Source: Sorangium cellulosum So0157-2
GTDB taxonomy: Bacteria; Myxococcota_A; Polyangia; Polyangiales; Polyangiaceae
Assembly: GCF_000418325.1 (NCBI RefSeq)
Contig: NC_021658.1
Coordinates: 4,823,501 to 4,887,500, forward strand
Reading direction: 5' to 3'
DNA length: 64,000 nucleotides
Shown: piece after piece, positions 42,963-56,402 of the stretch
Layout: each line of letters begins with the position of its first letter
Numbering within the stretch: the stretch's first letter is position 1
Program-made: the position numbers and the translations under genes
The notes under the pieces: model-generated
Database searches by the model: none
Seen by the model: only the letters and a program-made list of their open reading frames with translations
Told to the model about the DNA's origin: nothing

Positions 42963-45900
42963 ATGTTTCACCCCGTCGTCGACCGGTGGTTCCAGGGCCG
43001 CTTCGGCGCCCCCGCCCCCGCGCAGGAGCGCGCATGGCCGGTCATCGCGGCCGGCCGCGACACGCTGATCTGCGCGCCGACCGGCGCCGGCAAGACGCTC
43101 GCCGCCTTTCTGTTCTGCCTCGACCGGCTCGTCCGCGACGCGGCGCGGGGCGCCCTCGAGGACCGCACCGACGTCCTCTACATCTCGCCGCTCAAGGCGC
43201 TCTCCCACGACGTCCACCGCAACCTCGAGCAGCCCATCGCCGAGATCTCGGCGGCCATGCGGGAAGCGGGCCTGCCCGCGCCGGGCATCCGCGCCGTCGT
43301 GCGCACCGGGGACAGCCCGGCGCAGGAGCGGCGCGCCATGGCCGCCCGGCCGCCGCACGTGCTCGTCACCACGCCGGAGTCGGCGTTCATCCTGCTGACG
43401 AGCGAGTCGGGGCGGCGCGCGCTCGCCGGGGTGCGCACCGTCATCGTCGACGAGGTCCACGCCGTCGCCGGGGACAAGCGCGGCGCCCACCTCGCGCTCA
43501 CGCTCGAGCGGCTCGAGGACCTCGTGATCTCCCGCGGCGGCGCCCGGCCGCAGCGCGTGGGCCTCAGCGCCACGGTGCGCCCGATCGAGATCGCCGCCCG
43601 GCTCGTCGCCGGCGCGCGCGCGCTGCCCGAGATCGTCGACGTCGGGCACCGGCGGGACCTCGACCTCGCCGTCGAGGTGCCCCGCGACGAGCTCGGCGCG
43701 GTCTGCACGAACGAGCAGTGGGCCGAGATCTACGACCGCATCGCGGCGCTCGCGGGGGAGGCGCGCTCGACCCTGGTCTTCGTCAACACGCGCCGCCTCG
43801 TCGAGCGGGTCGCGCACGCGCTCGCCGAGCGGATCGGCGAGGACGTGGTCGCGGCCCACCACGGCAGCCTCTCGCGGGCCCGGCGCCTCTCGGCCGAGCG
43901 GCGGCTCAAGGCGGGGGAGCTCCGCGTCGTGGTCGCGACCGCGTCGCTCGAGCTCGGCATCGACGTGGGCGCGGTCGACCTCGCCTGCCTCGTGGGCTCG
44001 CCGCGGTCGATCAACGTCGCCCTCCAGCGCATCGGCCGCTCGGGTCACGCGCTCGCGGCGACGCCGCGCGGGCGGCTCTTCCCGCTGACGCGCGACCAGC
44101 TCGTCGAGTGCGCGGCGATCGTGCGCGCGGCGCGGCGCGGGGAGCTCGACCGGATGACGTCGCGCGAGGGGCCGCTCGACGTGCTGGCGCAGCAGATCAT
44201 CGCCGCGTGCGCGTGCGAGGAGCGGGACGAGGAGGGGCTCTACGCGCTCGTCCGGCGGGCCGCGCCGTACGAGGGGCTGTCGCGCCGCGAGTTCGACGCG
44301 ATCGTGGCCATGGTGTCGGGCGGCGCCGCGGGCCCCGGCGGCGAGGGCGCCTCGGCGGCCCGGGGCGCGCGGCAGCGGGCCGGGTCGCTCGTCTACCGCG
44401 ACGCCATCGGGGGCCGGCTGCGCGGGCGGCGCGGCGCGCGGCTCGCGGCGCTCACGTCGGGCGGGGCGATCCCGGACCTCGCGGCCGTCGACGTGGTGCT
44501 CCAGCCCGACGGCACGAAGGTCGGCACCCTCGACGAGGACTTCGCGATCGAGTCGTCCGCGGGCGACGTGTTCCTGCTGGGCAACACGTCGTGGCGCGTG
44601 CTCCGGCTGGAGGGCGGGCAGATGTGGGTCGAGGACGCCCACGGCGCCGCGCCGACGGTGCCGTTCTGGCTCGGAGAGGCGCCCGCGCGCACGCCGGAGC
44701 TCTCGGCCGAGGTCGCGGCGCTCCGCGCCGAGGTCGCCGCGCGGCTCGAGGAGGAGCGCGCCGAGGCCGGCCGGCCGGGGGCGCGGCGCGGCGAGGGCGG
44801 CGGCGAGGAAGCGCGCGCGGCGAGGTCGCTGGCCGCGCGGTGGCTCACGCAGGAGTGCGCGCTCGACGCGCGCGGCGCGCTGCTCGTGCGCGACTACATC
44901 GAGGCGGGGCGCGCGGCGCTCGGCGCGGTCCCGGGCGGCGCGACCGTGGTGGTCGAGCGCTTCTTCGACGAGGCCGGGGGGCAGCAGATCGTCGTGCACA
45001 CGCCGCTCGGCGGCAAGGTGAACCGCGCGCTCGGGCTCGCGCTCCGCAAGCGCTTCTGCCGCTCGTTCGACTTCGAGCTCCAGGCGGCGGCGACCGACGA
45101 CGGCGTGCTGCTGTCGCTCTCGGCGGAGCACGGGCTGCCGATCGAGGACGTGCTCGATCTCGTCCGCCCCGAGGGCCTCGAGGAGGTGCTGGTCCAGGCG
45201 GCGCTCCAGGGCCCGATGTTCCGCACGCGCTTCCGCTGGGCCGCGTCCCGCGCGCTCGCGCTGCTCCGCTTCCGCGGGGGCCGGCGGGTGCCGCCGGCGC
45301 TCCAGCGCATGCGCGCCGACGACCTCCTGCTCTCGATCTTCCCCGAGCAGCAGGGGTGCCAGGACAACCACGGGCTCTTCGCGCACGTCGAGCCGCCGGA
45401 CCACCCGCTCGTCCGCGAGGCGCTGCGCGACTGCCTGACCGAGCTCATGGACGTCGAGGGGCTGCGCAGCCTGCTCGTCGGCCTGCGCAGCGGGGCGATC
45501 CGGGTCGTCGCGCTCGACACGCCGGAGCCGAGCGTCTTCTCGCACGAGATCCTGAACGCGAACCCCTACGCGTTCCTCGACGACGCCCCGCTGGAGGAGC
45601 GGCGGGCCCGCGCGGTCCGGGTGCGGCGCGGGCTCCCGGCGGAGGTGTCCGAGCGGCTGGGCGGGCTGGATCCGGAGGTCATCGCCGAGGTCGTCGCCGA
45701 GGCGCGGCCGGAGGTGCGCGACGCGGACGAGCTGCACGAGCTCCTGCTCGACCGGGTCGCGCTGCCCGCCGAGGAGGGGATCCGGAGCGGCTTCGCGCGG
45801 CTCTTCGAGGCGCTCTGCGCCGCGGGGCGGGCGGCGGAGGTGCGCGCCGCTCCGGACGCCGGCGCGGGGGCGCCGGCCGCGCCGCGCTGGGTCGCGACGG

Positions 45901-47361
45901 AGCGGCGGCCGCTCGTCGAGGCGATCTGGCCGGGGGCCGCGTTCGCGCCCGACGTCGCCGTGCCGCCCGCGCTGCGCCCGGAGGGCGGGGGCGAAGATCG
46001 GGGCGCCGCGATCACGGCGCTCGTGCGCGGCTTCCTGAGCGCCGCGGGGCCGGTGTCGACCGAGGAGCTCGCGCGGCGGCTCGACGTGCCCGCGGACGAG
46101 GCGCTGTCCGCGCTCGCGCGGATCGAGCTCGCGGGCGGCGCGCTGCGCGGGCGCTTCCTGCGGGGCGCGAGCGATCTGTCGATCGAGTGGTGCGACCGCC
46201 GCCTCCTCGCGCGCATCCACCGCCGCACCGTCACGGGCCTGCGCAAGGCGATCGAGCCGGCGACCGCGGCGGAGCTCATCCGGTTCCTCCTTGCGTGGCA
46301 GGGCGTGGCGCGGGGCACCCAGGCGCGCGGTCCGGGGGGGCTCGGGCGGGTGATCGAGCAGCTGCAGGGCTTCGAGCTCGCCGCCGGGGCGTGGGAGAGC
46401 GAGGTGCTGCCCGCGCGCGTGGCCGGTTACGACGAGGGGCTGCTCGACGCGCTCTGCCTGTCCGGCGAGGTGGCCTGGGGCCGCGTGGTCCCGCGCGACG
46501 CGTCGGCGCCCACGCGCGCGGCGCCGATCACGCTGGCCCTGCGGCGCGATCTCCCGTGGCTGCTCGCGCCGCGGGAGGCCGAGGGCGAGCCGCCGCCGGC
46601 GTCGCTCTCGGAGCCGGCGCAGGGCGTGCTGTCGTTCCTCGCGCGCGCCGGCGCGTCGTTCTTCGACGACATCGCCGCGGGCGCGGGCCGGTCCAGGGCC
46701 GAGGTCGAGGAGGCGCTCTGGGAGCTCGTCGCCGCCGGGGTCGTGACCGGCGACGGCTTCGCGGCGCTGCGCTCGCTGCTCGGCGGCGGCGCCGCCGCGC
46801 CCGTCGCGCTGGGCGCCGGCCGCTTGCGGGTCGGGTCGCGCCGGGCGGGGCCGGTCGCGTCGGGCCGGTGGTCGCTGCTGCGGGCGCGCCCGGACGCGCC
46901 CGGCGCCGGCGGGGACGGGGCCGACGGCCTCGACGTTGTCGAGGCGCTCGCGCACCAGTACCTCCGCCGCTACGGCGTGGTCTGCCGCGAGCTGCTCGCG
47001 CGCGAGCCGCGGCCGCCGGCGTGGCGCGACCTCCTGCGGGTCTACCGGCGGCTCGCGATGGATGGCCGGGCAGATCCGGGGCGGCCACCTCATCGCCGGC
47101 TTCGTGGGCGAGCACTTCGCGCTGCCCGAGGCGCTCGACGGGCTCCGCGCCGTCCGGCGCGAGCCCCCGTCCGGCGAGATCGTCCAGCTGTGCGCGTGCG
47201 ATCCGCTGAACCTCGTGGGCATCGTCACGCCGGGGCCGCGCATCCCGGCCGCGCTCGGTCACGTGGTGATCTACCGCGATGGGGTCCCGCTCGCGCCCAT
47301 CGCCCCCGCGGCGGGCGAGCGGCCCCGGGCGCACGCCGCGTTCTCGCGAGCAGCGGTGTGA
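42963..47361 (+). CDS. lhr: Lhr-type DEAD/DEAH superfamily 2 helicase, frameshifted near the 3' end
   Basis: About 1465 aa after correction, the full-length Lhr class (core plus C-terminal domain). Walker A is CAPTGAGKTLAAF (37-49), the DExH box VIVDEVHAVAGDKRGAHL, then VGLSATVRP, TLVFVNTRR, HHGSLSR and QRIGRSGHA. Lhr is a 3'-5' ssDNA translocase/helicase linked to DNA repair. The frame used to about 47067 then runs into Arg/Pro-rich nonsense, whereas the +1 frame continues the family (QIRGGHLIAGFVGEHFALPEAL...DPLNLVGIVTPG) and stops at 47361. One extra base in GGCCGGG (47064-47070) explains this. Confidence 0.9.
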
Positions 47362-47458
47362 GCGTTCCGCCGCGCTCCTCGCCTCCTCCGCTACAGCGTT
47401 GAGCGGCGGTCCGCGATTCAAAGGAACCTCGGGCCCGCGCCGTTTATATACTCGAGGG

Positions 47459-49024
47459 ATGCGTTCACTCGACCATGGCACTCATGTTCGCGCCCTCGCG
47501 CTGCTCTCGATCGCCGCCCTCGGCGCCGCGGCCTGCTCGCCCAAGGTGAGGAATTACGGCGATGGGAGCGGCGGTGTCGGCGAGGGCGGCGGCGGCGGCG
47601 GCGCTGGCGGCGGTGAGCCGGCCGCCGGCGGCGGCGGAGACGGCGGCAGCGGCGGAGACGGCGGCAGCGGCGGCGAGGGGGGCGCCGCGGCGGAGCCGGG
47701 GCGGCTTCGATGGGCGATCCAGATCGGCGAGAACGGCTTCGACTCGGCCGCGAGCGTCGCCGTGGACCCCGAGGGGAACGCGATCGTCATCGGGCGGTTC
47801 TCCGGCGCGATCGATCTCGGCGGCGGCCCCATCGTCGCGCAGGACGGCTCCTCGTCGTACCTCGCGAAGTTCGATGGCGATGGCAAGCACCTCTGGAGCA
47901 GGTCGTTCGGGTTGAGCCTCCCCGGCGGCCAGCACGTCGCGCACGGCCCCGGCGGCGGGCTCTTCGTGGGCGGGAGCTATTTCAACAACCTCGATTTCGG
48001 CGGCGGTCCGCTGCCCCAGAACAACGGCGGGCTCGGTCTCGCGAGGTTCGACGGCGGCACCGGCGACCACGTCTGGAGCAAGGGGTTCGGCGATCAGTAC
48101 GTGAAAGAGCTCGAGTACGTCGCCGTGGACGGGCAGGGGGCGGTCCTCATCTCCGGAACCCTGGGCGGCACGGCCGATTTCGGCGGCGGACCGATCGGCG
48201 ACGCCATCAGCGGCAATGCGTCGTATGTCGCGAAGCTGGATGGGGACGGCAATCACGTCTTCACGATCTACATCGATGATGGCAGGGCGTCGCTCGCGGC
48301 CGGCGGGCTGGCCGTGGACGCGGAGGGCAACGTCGCGATCGCGGGCACGTTCGATCAGAACTTCAACCTCGATCCGACGAGCGCGCCGCCCCTCGTCTCC
48401 AAGGGGGGACGCGATATCTTCTTTGCCAAGGTCGGCCCGAAGGGCGGGCTGCTCTGGCAGAAGGCGTTCGGCAACAGCCTTTACGATGCGGCCTCTCAAG
48501 TGGCCTTCGACGCCGCAGGGAGCGTGTTCCTGGCCGGCATGTTCCAGGGGAGCGTCGATTTCGGCGGCGGGCCGCTCGTCGCGCTCGGCACGAAGCCGAA
48601 CTTCTTCGTCGCCAAGTTCGATCCGGCGGGAAATCACCTGTACAGTCGTGGATTCGGCGACTCCGAGCAGCAGGACGTCGCGTCGATCGCCGTGGATCCG
48701 GGGGGCAACGCGGTCGTCACGGGGACCTTCCTCGGGAGCATCGATTTCGACGGCACCGTGCTCCAGAGCCAGGGCACGAAAGAGGATCGCAACGGGTACC
48801 TCGGCGGGGGCGACATCTTCATCGCGAAGCTCGGGATCGACGGCAAGCACCTCTTCAGCCGTCAGATCGGCGATCCCGACATGCAGATGGCGGGGGGCGT
48901 GGCCCTCGGCCCCAAGGGCGAGGTGTTCGCCGTCGGATCGTTCCGCGGCACCGTGGATTTCGGCGGCGGCCCCGTGACCACGCGCGGCGAGACCGACGGC
49001 TACCTGATGAAGCTCGACCCCTGA
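47459..49024 (+). CDS. SBBP-type beta-propeller lipoprotein
   Basis: 521 aa. The lipoprotein signal ends LGAAAC (Cys26), followed by a long Gly-rich linker. About seven repeats of roughly 60 residues carry a FGGGP turn (DFGGGPL, DFGGGPI and so on) with WSRSFG- or LYSRGFG-type strands and VAVDPEGNAIVIG-like strands, as in bacterial beta-propeller repeat proteins. It is a surface-exposed scaffold or binding protein, with no catalytic motif. TATACT (47447-47452) lies seven bases before the ATG at 47459, so the message may have almost no leader. It belongs to a family commonly amplified in Sorangium-like genomes (from memory). Confidence 0.85.
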   Translation: MRSLDHGTHVRALALLSIAALGAAACSPKVRNYGDGSGGVGEGGGGGGAGGGEPAAGGGGDGGSGGDGGSGGEGGAAAEPGRLRWAIQIGENGFDSAASVAVDPEGNAIVIGRFSGAIDLGGGPIVAQDGSSSYLAKFDGDGKHLWSRSFGLSLPGGQHVAHGPGGGLFVGGSYFNNLDFGGGPLPQNNGGLGLARFDGGTGDHVWSKGFGDQYVKELEYVAVDGQGAVLISGTLGGTADFGGGPIGDAISGNASYVAKLDGDGNHVFTIYIDDGRASLAAGGLAVDAEGNVAIAGTFDQNFNLDPTSAPPLVSKGGRDIFFAKVGPKGGLLWQKAFGNSLYDAASQVAFDAAGSVFLAGMFQGSVDFGGGPLVALGTKPNFFVAKFDPAGNHLYSRGFGDSEQQDVASIAVDPGGNAVVTGTFLGSIDFDGTVLQSQGTKEDRNGYLGGGDIFIAKLGIDGKHLFSRQIGDPDMQMAGGVALGPKGEVFAVGSFRGTVDFGGGPVTTRGETDGYLMKLDP

Positions 49025-49224
49025 ACGACGCCCGGCGCGGGGGCCGCCGCTCCGCCGCTCGGCCGGCGCCCGCGCCCGGCTGCGAGCGCCCAGGCGCGGG
49101 CCGCCTGCGCGCCGGCGATCGCGGCCCCGGCGTGCCTGAGCGCACGTTGCGCCCCAACGCTGATGCGTCAGTATCCGTTCGCTGCACACGCTCGGGGGGG
49201 TTCTGGTTATCTGAGGCCGCCGAC

Positions 49225-50499
49225 ATGTGGATTGCCCATCCAGCGCTCTGCCAACCCTCCAACTCGGTCAGCTGTCCCCGCAGTCGGCTCAGGGTGTTCT
49301 GGACATCCTGGGTCGCGCTCCTCGTGGTGCTCCTGCAGTGCGCTGCGTGCGACAAGAAGGCAGCGCCCCAGCCTGAAGGCGCGAAGGGGGCGAACACCGC
49401 GCCGAGCGCCAAGGAGGTGACGCTCGCCCCGGTGACAGAGCTGGTCGTTGAACAAACCATCGACATCTCCGGGACCCTGGACGCCGATGAGCAGGTGACG
49501 GTCGGGGCCAAGGTGCCAGGCCGCCTCGCGTCGATCGCGGTCGATCTGGCGAGCCCGGTCACGAAAGATCAGGTCATCGCCCAGCTGGAGACGAGGGATT
49601 ACGAGCTGCGCATCGAGCAGGCCGCGGCCGCGCTGGCGCAGAGCCGCGCTCAGCTCGGCTTGCCTCAGGATGGGCCCGATGGCGAGCTCGACGTCGAGGG
49701 CGTCGCGATCGTGAGGGAGGCCCTCGCGACGTTCAAGGAGGCGCAGGCCAACCAGGTGCGCGCGCGCAGCCTCGCCAAGGAAGGGTTGATGTCGGGCATG
49801 GACCTCGACGCGGCCGAGGCGGCGGCGGTCCGCGCGGAGGCGGCCGTGCAGTCGGCGCGCGAGGAGGTGCGGATCCGGAAGGCGGCGGTGCGCCAGCGGC
49901 GCTCGGAGCTGAGCATGGCGCGGCAGCAGCTCGCGGACGCGGCGGTGCGGTCGCCGATCGACGGCGTGGTCCAGGTGCGGCGGGCGAGCGTGGGCCAGTT
50001 CCTCGCCGCGGGGGCGCCGATCGCGGACATCGTGCGCATCGACCCGCTGCGGCTGCGCGTGGCCATCCCGGAGACCGAGGCGGCCGGCGTGCGCGCCGGG
50101 CAGCAGGTGCGCGTCACCGTCCCGGGGGACAGCGCCGTCTACGCGGGGACGGTCGCGCGCCTCGCGCCCGCGATCGACCCGCAGAGCCGCACGCTGCTCG
50201 TGGAGAGCGACATCAAGAACCCCGGACACCTGCGGCCGGGCAGCCTGGTCACCGCGCAGATCGTCGTGACCTCGAAGCCGGCGCCGTCGGTGCCCGCGAC
50301 CGCCGTCGTCCGGTTCGCCGGCCTCGCGAAGGTGATCACGGTCGAGGACGGCAAGGCGAAGGAGAAGCAGGTCGTCACCGGGAAGACCGCGGGGGATCGC
50401 GTCGAGATCGTCTCCGGCCTCGCGGCGGGCGAGTCGGTCGTCGCCCGCCCCGGCTCGCTCCAGCAAGGGCAGCCGGTGCGCGTGGTGGAGGGGAGCTAG
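49225..50499 (+). CDS. RND efflux periplasmic adaptor (HlyD/AcrA-type)
   Basis: 424 aa membrane-fusion protein. A hydrophobic N-terminus (VFWTSWVALLVVLLQCAAC) could be a signal anchor or a weak lipoprotein signal. Then a barrel-sandwich half (VGAKVPGRLASIAVDLASPVTKDQVIAQLETRDY), a long alpha-hairpin (160-265), the second half (SPIDGVVQVRRASVGQFLAAGAPI) and beta-barrel/membrane-proximal domains. It bridges the RND pump to an outer-membrane factor, whose gene is not in this window. The ATG at 49225 is the best start, but a GTG nearer the hydrophobic segment is possible. The stop abuts the pump's ATG. Confidence 0.92.
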   Translation: MWIAHPALCQPSNSVSCPRSRLRVFWTSWVALLVVLLQCAACDKKAAPQPEGAKGANTAPSAKEVTLAPVTELVVEQTIDISGTLDADEQVTVGAKVPGRLASIAVDLASPVTKDQVIAQLETRDYELRIEQAAAALAQSRAQLGLPQDGPDGELDVEGVAIVREALATFKEAQANQVRARSLAKEGLMSGMDLDAAEAAAVRAEAAVQSAREEVRIRKAAVRQRRSELSMARQQLADAAVRSPIDGVVQVRRASVGQFLAAGAPIADIVRIDPLRLRVAIPETEAAGVRAGQQVRVTVPGDSAVYAGTVARLAPAIDPQSRTLLVESDIKNPGHLRPGSLVTAQIVVTSKPAPSVPATAVVRFAGLAKVITVEDGKAKEKQVVTGKTAGDRVEIVSGLAAGESVVARPGSLQQGQPVRVVEGS

Positions 50500-53805
<3,306 letters not shown>

Positions 53806-53835
53806 GCCGGGCGGGGCGGTGGGCCCGGGGGCGCC

Positions 53836-54225
53836 TCAGCCCTTCGCGAGCCCGAGCGCGGCCACGATCACCGCGCCCCAGCCGGCGAGGAAGAACAGCC
53901 CGCCGAGCGGCGTGACCGCGCCGAGGCGGAGGTCGGTCAGGGTCATCACGTAGAGGCTGCCGGAGAAGAGGAGCACGCCGGCCGCGAAGCAGAAGCCGGC
54001 GGCGGTCGCCGCTGTCCCGCCGGTGCGCGCGGCGAGGTGGGCGGCGAGCGCGAGCGCGAGCGCGTGGACGAGGTGGTACAGCGAGCCCGTCTGCCACCAC
54101 GAGGCGCGCAGCGCCCCGTCCGGCAGCGCGTCGAGCTTCGCCTTGATGCCGTGAGCGCCGAAGGCGCCGAGCGCCACCCCGAGGAACCCGTAGACGCCGG
54201 AGAGCAGGAAGAAGAGCCGTTCCAT
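53836..54225 (-). CDS. DUF423 (YgdD-type) small membrane protein
   Basis: 129 aa with four membrane helices. SGVYGFLGVALGAFGAHGIKAKL and SLYVMTLTDLRLGAVTPLGGLFFLAGW are the hallmark segments of DUF423. Function in bacteria is not established. The ATG at 54225 gives the family-normal length. It is convergent with the RND pump gene. Confidence 0.93.
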   Translation of the reverse strand: MERLFFLLSGVYGFLGVALGAFGAHGIKAKLDALPDGALRASWWQTGSLYHLVHALALALAAHLAARTGGTAATAAGFCFAAGVLLFSGSLYVMTLTDLRLGAVTPLGGLFFLAGWGAVIVAALGLAKG

Positions 54226-54328
54226 CGGGCGCGGAGCTTAGTCCATCGCTGGAGCGCGTCACGGGGCGCGCGCGGCCGCGCGCCCGGCCAGCGCGCCGAC
54301 GCCGCGCGCGGGCGCCGCGCGAGGCGCG

Positions 54329-54874
54329 TCAGCCGCCCTGCGCCGGCCGCCGCGGGAAGATCGTCCCCCGGATCTCGGCCATCGACGCGCCGGACATCGC
54401 CGCGAGGCGGCCGAGGACGACGCGGTTCAGCCGGCCGTCCGGCGGCGCCTTGACCGCGAGCACGAACGCGGCGTCGACCGGCGCGCCGGCGTGCCTCGCC
54501 GCCCGCTCCGCGAGCGCCGCCGCCTCGCCCTCGGAGAGCTCCTGCCGCCGCGCCACGCGGATCTTCACGTAGAGCGCCGCCCGCATCAGCGCGTGGTAGC
54601 CGTGCATCCACGCCATCCAGCGCTCCTCCGCGCCCCCGGCGAGGGCCCGCGAGAGCGCGTCGTGGCGCCGATCGATCTCGTCGAGCGGGAGGTTGTCGAG
54701 CTCGTTCAGCGCGCCGGGGAACTCCCCCGCGAGCGCGCGGAACACCTCCTTGCCCGGGATCGCCTCGCCGGCCGCCCGCGCGCGCCGCAGCGCCGCGAGC
54801 GTGCGGTACTTGCGGGCGAGCTGCGCCAGGATGTCCGGCGAGAGGCGCGCGCCGCCCTCGGGGACCGCCGTCAC
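54329..54874 (-). CDS. Unknown 181-aa protein coupled to the EpmA-like gene
   Basis: Not recognised. An all-helical soluble protein: LSPDILAQLARKYRTLAALRRARA, then GEFPGALNELDNLPLDEIDRRHDAL, ERWMAWMHGYHALMRAALYVKIRVA and an end with MSGASMAEIRGTIFPRR. The GTG start at 54874 shares bases with the TGA stop of the upstream gene (GTGA overlap), which argues it is real and co-translated. No Cys or metal motif is seen. A role connected to the lysine ligase or its target is possible but unproven. Confidence 0.7.
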   Translation of the reverse strand: MTAVPEGGARLSPDILAQLARKYRTLAALRRARAAGEAIPGKEVFRALAGEFPGALNELDNLPLDEIDRRHDALSRALAGGAEERWMAWMHGYHALMRAALYVKIRVARRQELSEGEAAALAERAARHAGAPVDAAFVLAVKAPPDGRLNRVVLGRLAAMSGASMAEIRGTIFPRRPAQGG

Positions 54875-56187
54875 AGCCAGCCGTGGGGGAACGCGAGGAC
54901 GTCGCCGATCGACGTGGCGCCGAGGCACAGCGCGACGAGGCGATCGACCCCGAGCGCGTTGCCCGCCGCCGGCGGCATCCCCTCCTCGAGCGCGCCGAGG
55001 AAGCGCTCGTCGATCGGGTAGACCGGCTTGCCCCGGGCCGCCCGCGCCGCCTGATCGGCGAGGAGCCGCGCGCGCTGCTCGACGGGGTCGGTCAGCTCGC
55101 CGAAGCCGTTGCAGAGCTCGACCCCCGCGACATAGAGCTCGAACCGCTCGCACACCCGGGGATCGCCCGGCTTGAGCCGCGCGAGCGACGCGAACGGCGC
55201 GGGGAAATCGACCAGGAACACCGGGTGGGGCAGCGCCGCGATCGCCGGCTCCACCGCGTCCACCAGCAGGCGAAAGAACCGCTCCTCGTCGCTCGACGCG
55301 AGCGCGATCGCGTCGTCCGCGGGCACGCCGGCCCAGCGCGCGAACGCGTCGCCGACCGAGATGCGCGGGAACGGCGGCGTGAGCCGCACCGCCTTGCCGG
55401 ACACCGAGATCGCGCCGTCCGCGCCGAGCGCGCCCGCGACGCGCTGCACGATCGCCTCCGTGTCGGACATCACCTCGTCCACACCGGCGAAGGCGCGGTA
55501 CCATTCCAGCATCGTGAACTCCGGGTTGTGCCTGTCCCCGAGCTCCCCGCGCCGGAAGCAGCGCGCGAGCTGGAAGCAGCGCGGGACGCCGCCCGAGAGC
55601 AGCCGCTTCATCTGGTACTCCGGGCTCGTGATCAGGAACGTCGGCCGCGCCGCCTCCACCGCGAACGCGTCGAGGTGCAGGTCGAGCCCGGGGGAGGGGA
55701 CCATGCTCGGCGTCTCGACCTCGAGGAAGCCGCGCTCGGCGAACAGCGCTCGCACCGCGGCGAGCGCCGCCGCGCGCCGCGCGAGCGCGAGGCCGAGCCC
55801 GCGGTGGATCGCCCGCTCGGTCTCGCTCGACGGCGGCGCCGCGGCCCCCGAGCGCCCCCGCGGCGGCCTCCGCGGCGCGATCCGCTCGACGAGCCGCGCC
55901 GAGGCGAGCGCGCCGCCGGCCGGCGCGCCCTCGACCACCGCGAGATCGCCGATCTCGACCGGCGGCGCGGGCGCGCCCTCCAGCGCGACGCGCAGCGCGC
56001 CGAAGGCGTCGCCGAGGACGAAAGCGCCCTCGGCGACCTCGAGCACGCGACCGCCGACGCGCACCCTTCCGGGCAGCGTCGCACCGGCGGAGGCGATGTC
56101 GCTCGGCGCGAGCGTCGCCGGAGCCCCAGTCGAGACGTCGGTGTGGAGGAGAGTCACAGGATCCTGCGCCGAGTGTGCCGGAGACAT
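54871..56187 (-). CDS. epmA: EpmA/GenX-like class II lysyl-tRNA synthetase homologue with N-terminal OB-like domain
   Basis: 438 aa. The catalytic part (about 125-438) has motif 2 RCFRRGELGDRHNPEFTMLEWY, ELCNGFGELTDP and motif 3 GNALGVDRLVAL. This is the pattern of EpmA, which attaches beta-lysine or lysine to elongation factor P. Unlike standard EpmA (about 325 aa) it carries an about 110-residue N-terminal extension (GRVRVGGRVLEVAEGAFVLGDAFGALRVAL) that looks like an OB-fold, as in true LysRS. So it is either an EpmA variant or a shortened LysRS. The ATG at 56187 is preferred over an upstream TTG at 56226. No efp or epmB is nearby. Confidence 0.78.
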   Translation of the reverse strand: MSPAHSAQDPVTLLHTDVSTGAPATLAPSDIASAGATLPGRVRVGGRVLEVAEGAFVLGDAFGALRVALEGAPAPPVEIGDLAVVEGAPAGGALASARLVERIAPRRPPRGRSGAAAPPSSETERAIHRGLGLALARRAAALAAVRALFAERGFLEVETPSMVPSPGLDLHLDAFAVEAARPTFLITSPEYQMKRLLSGGVPRCFQLARCFRRGELGDRHNPEFTMLEWYRAFAGVDEVMSDTEAIVQRVAGALGADGAISVSGKAVRLTPPFPRISVGDAFARWAGVPADDAIALASSDEERFFRLLVDAVEPAIAALPHPVFLVDFPAPFASLARLKPGDPRVCERFELYVAGVELCNGFGELTDPVEQRARLLADQAARAARGKPVYPIDERFLGALEEGMPPAAGNALGVDRLVALCLGATSIGDVLAFPHGWL

Positions 56188-56343
56188 ATCACGCAAGTCG
56201 ACCAAAGACGTCAGGCAAGAAGCCAACGACCGCTACAACTCGTTATTTTTCCGGGAGAGTACCGCGCCTCTCCTCCTTGATGAGCCAACGTAACTCGATA
56301 CGTTGGTCGCGCTCGTCGGTCCGGCCATGCCGCGCCTCGCGCG

Positions 56344-56387
56344 AGCGCCGCTCGCAGAAACCCAGAGCGCCGCTCGCAGAAACCCAG
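56344..56387 (+). repeat. 22-bp tandem duplication in a 5' leader
   Basis: AGCGCCGCTCGCAGAAACCC plus AG occurs twice back to back (56344-56365 and 56366-56387), ending 15 bases before the M4 protease ATG. It is in the untranslated leader and could affect message folding or stability. Confidence 0.75.
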
Positions 56388-56402
56388 CCGGAGAGGAGAA
56401 TC

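Noticed and set aside
42774..47243. 1489-aa frame antisense to lhr
   Set aside because: A mirror of biased codons; lhr motifs are complete on the other strand.
42963..47402. lhr ending at 47402 without frameshift
   Set aside because: The last 110 residues in that frame are Arg/Pro/Ala-rich nonsense, while the neighbouring frame carries conserved Lhr sequence to 47361.
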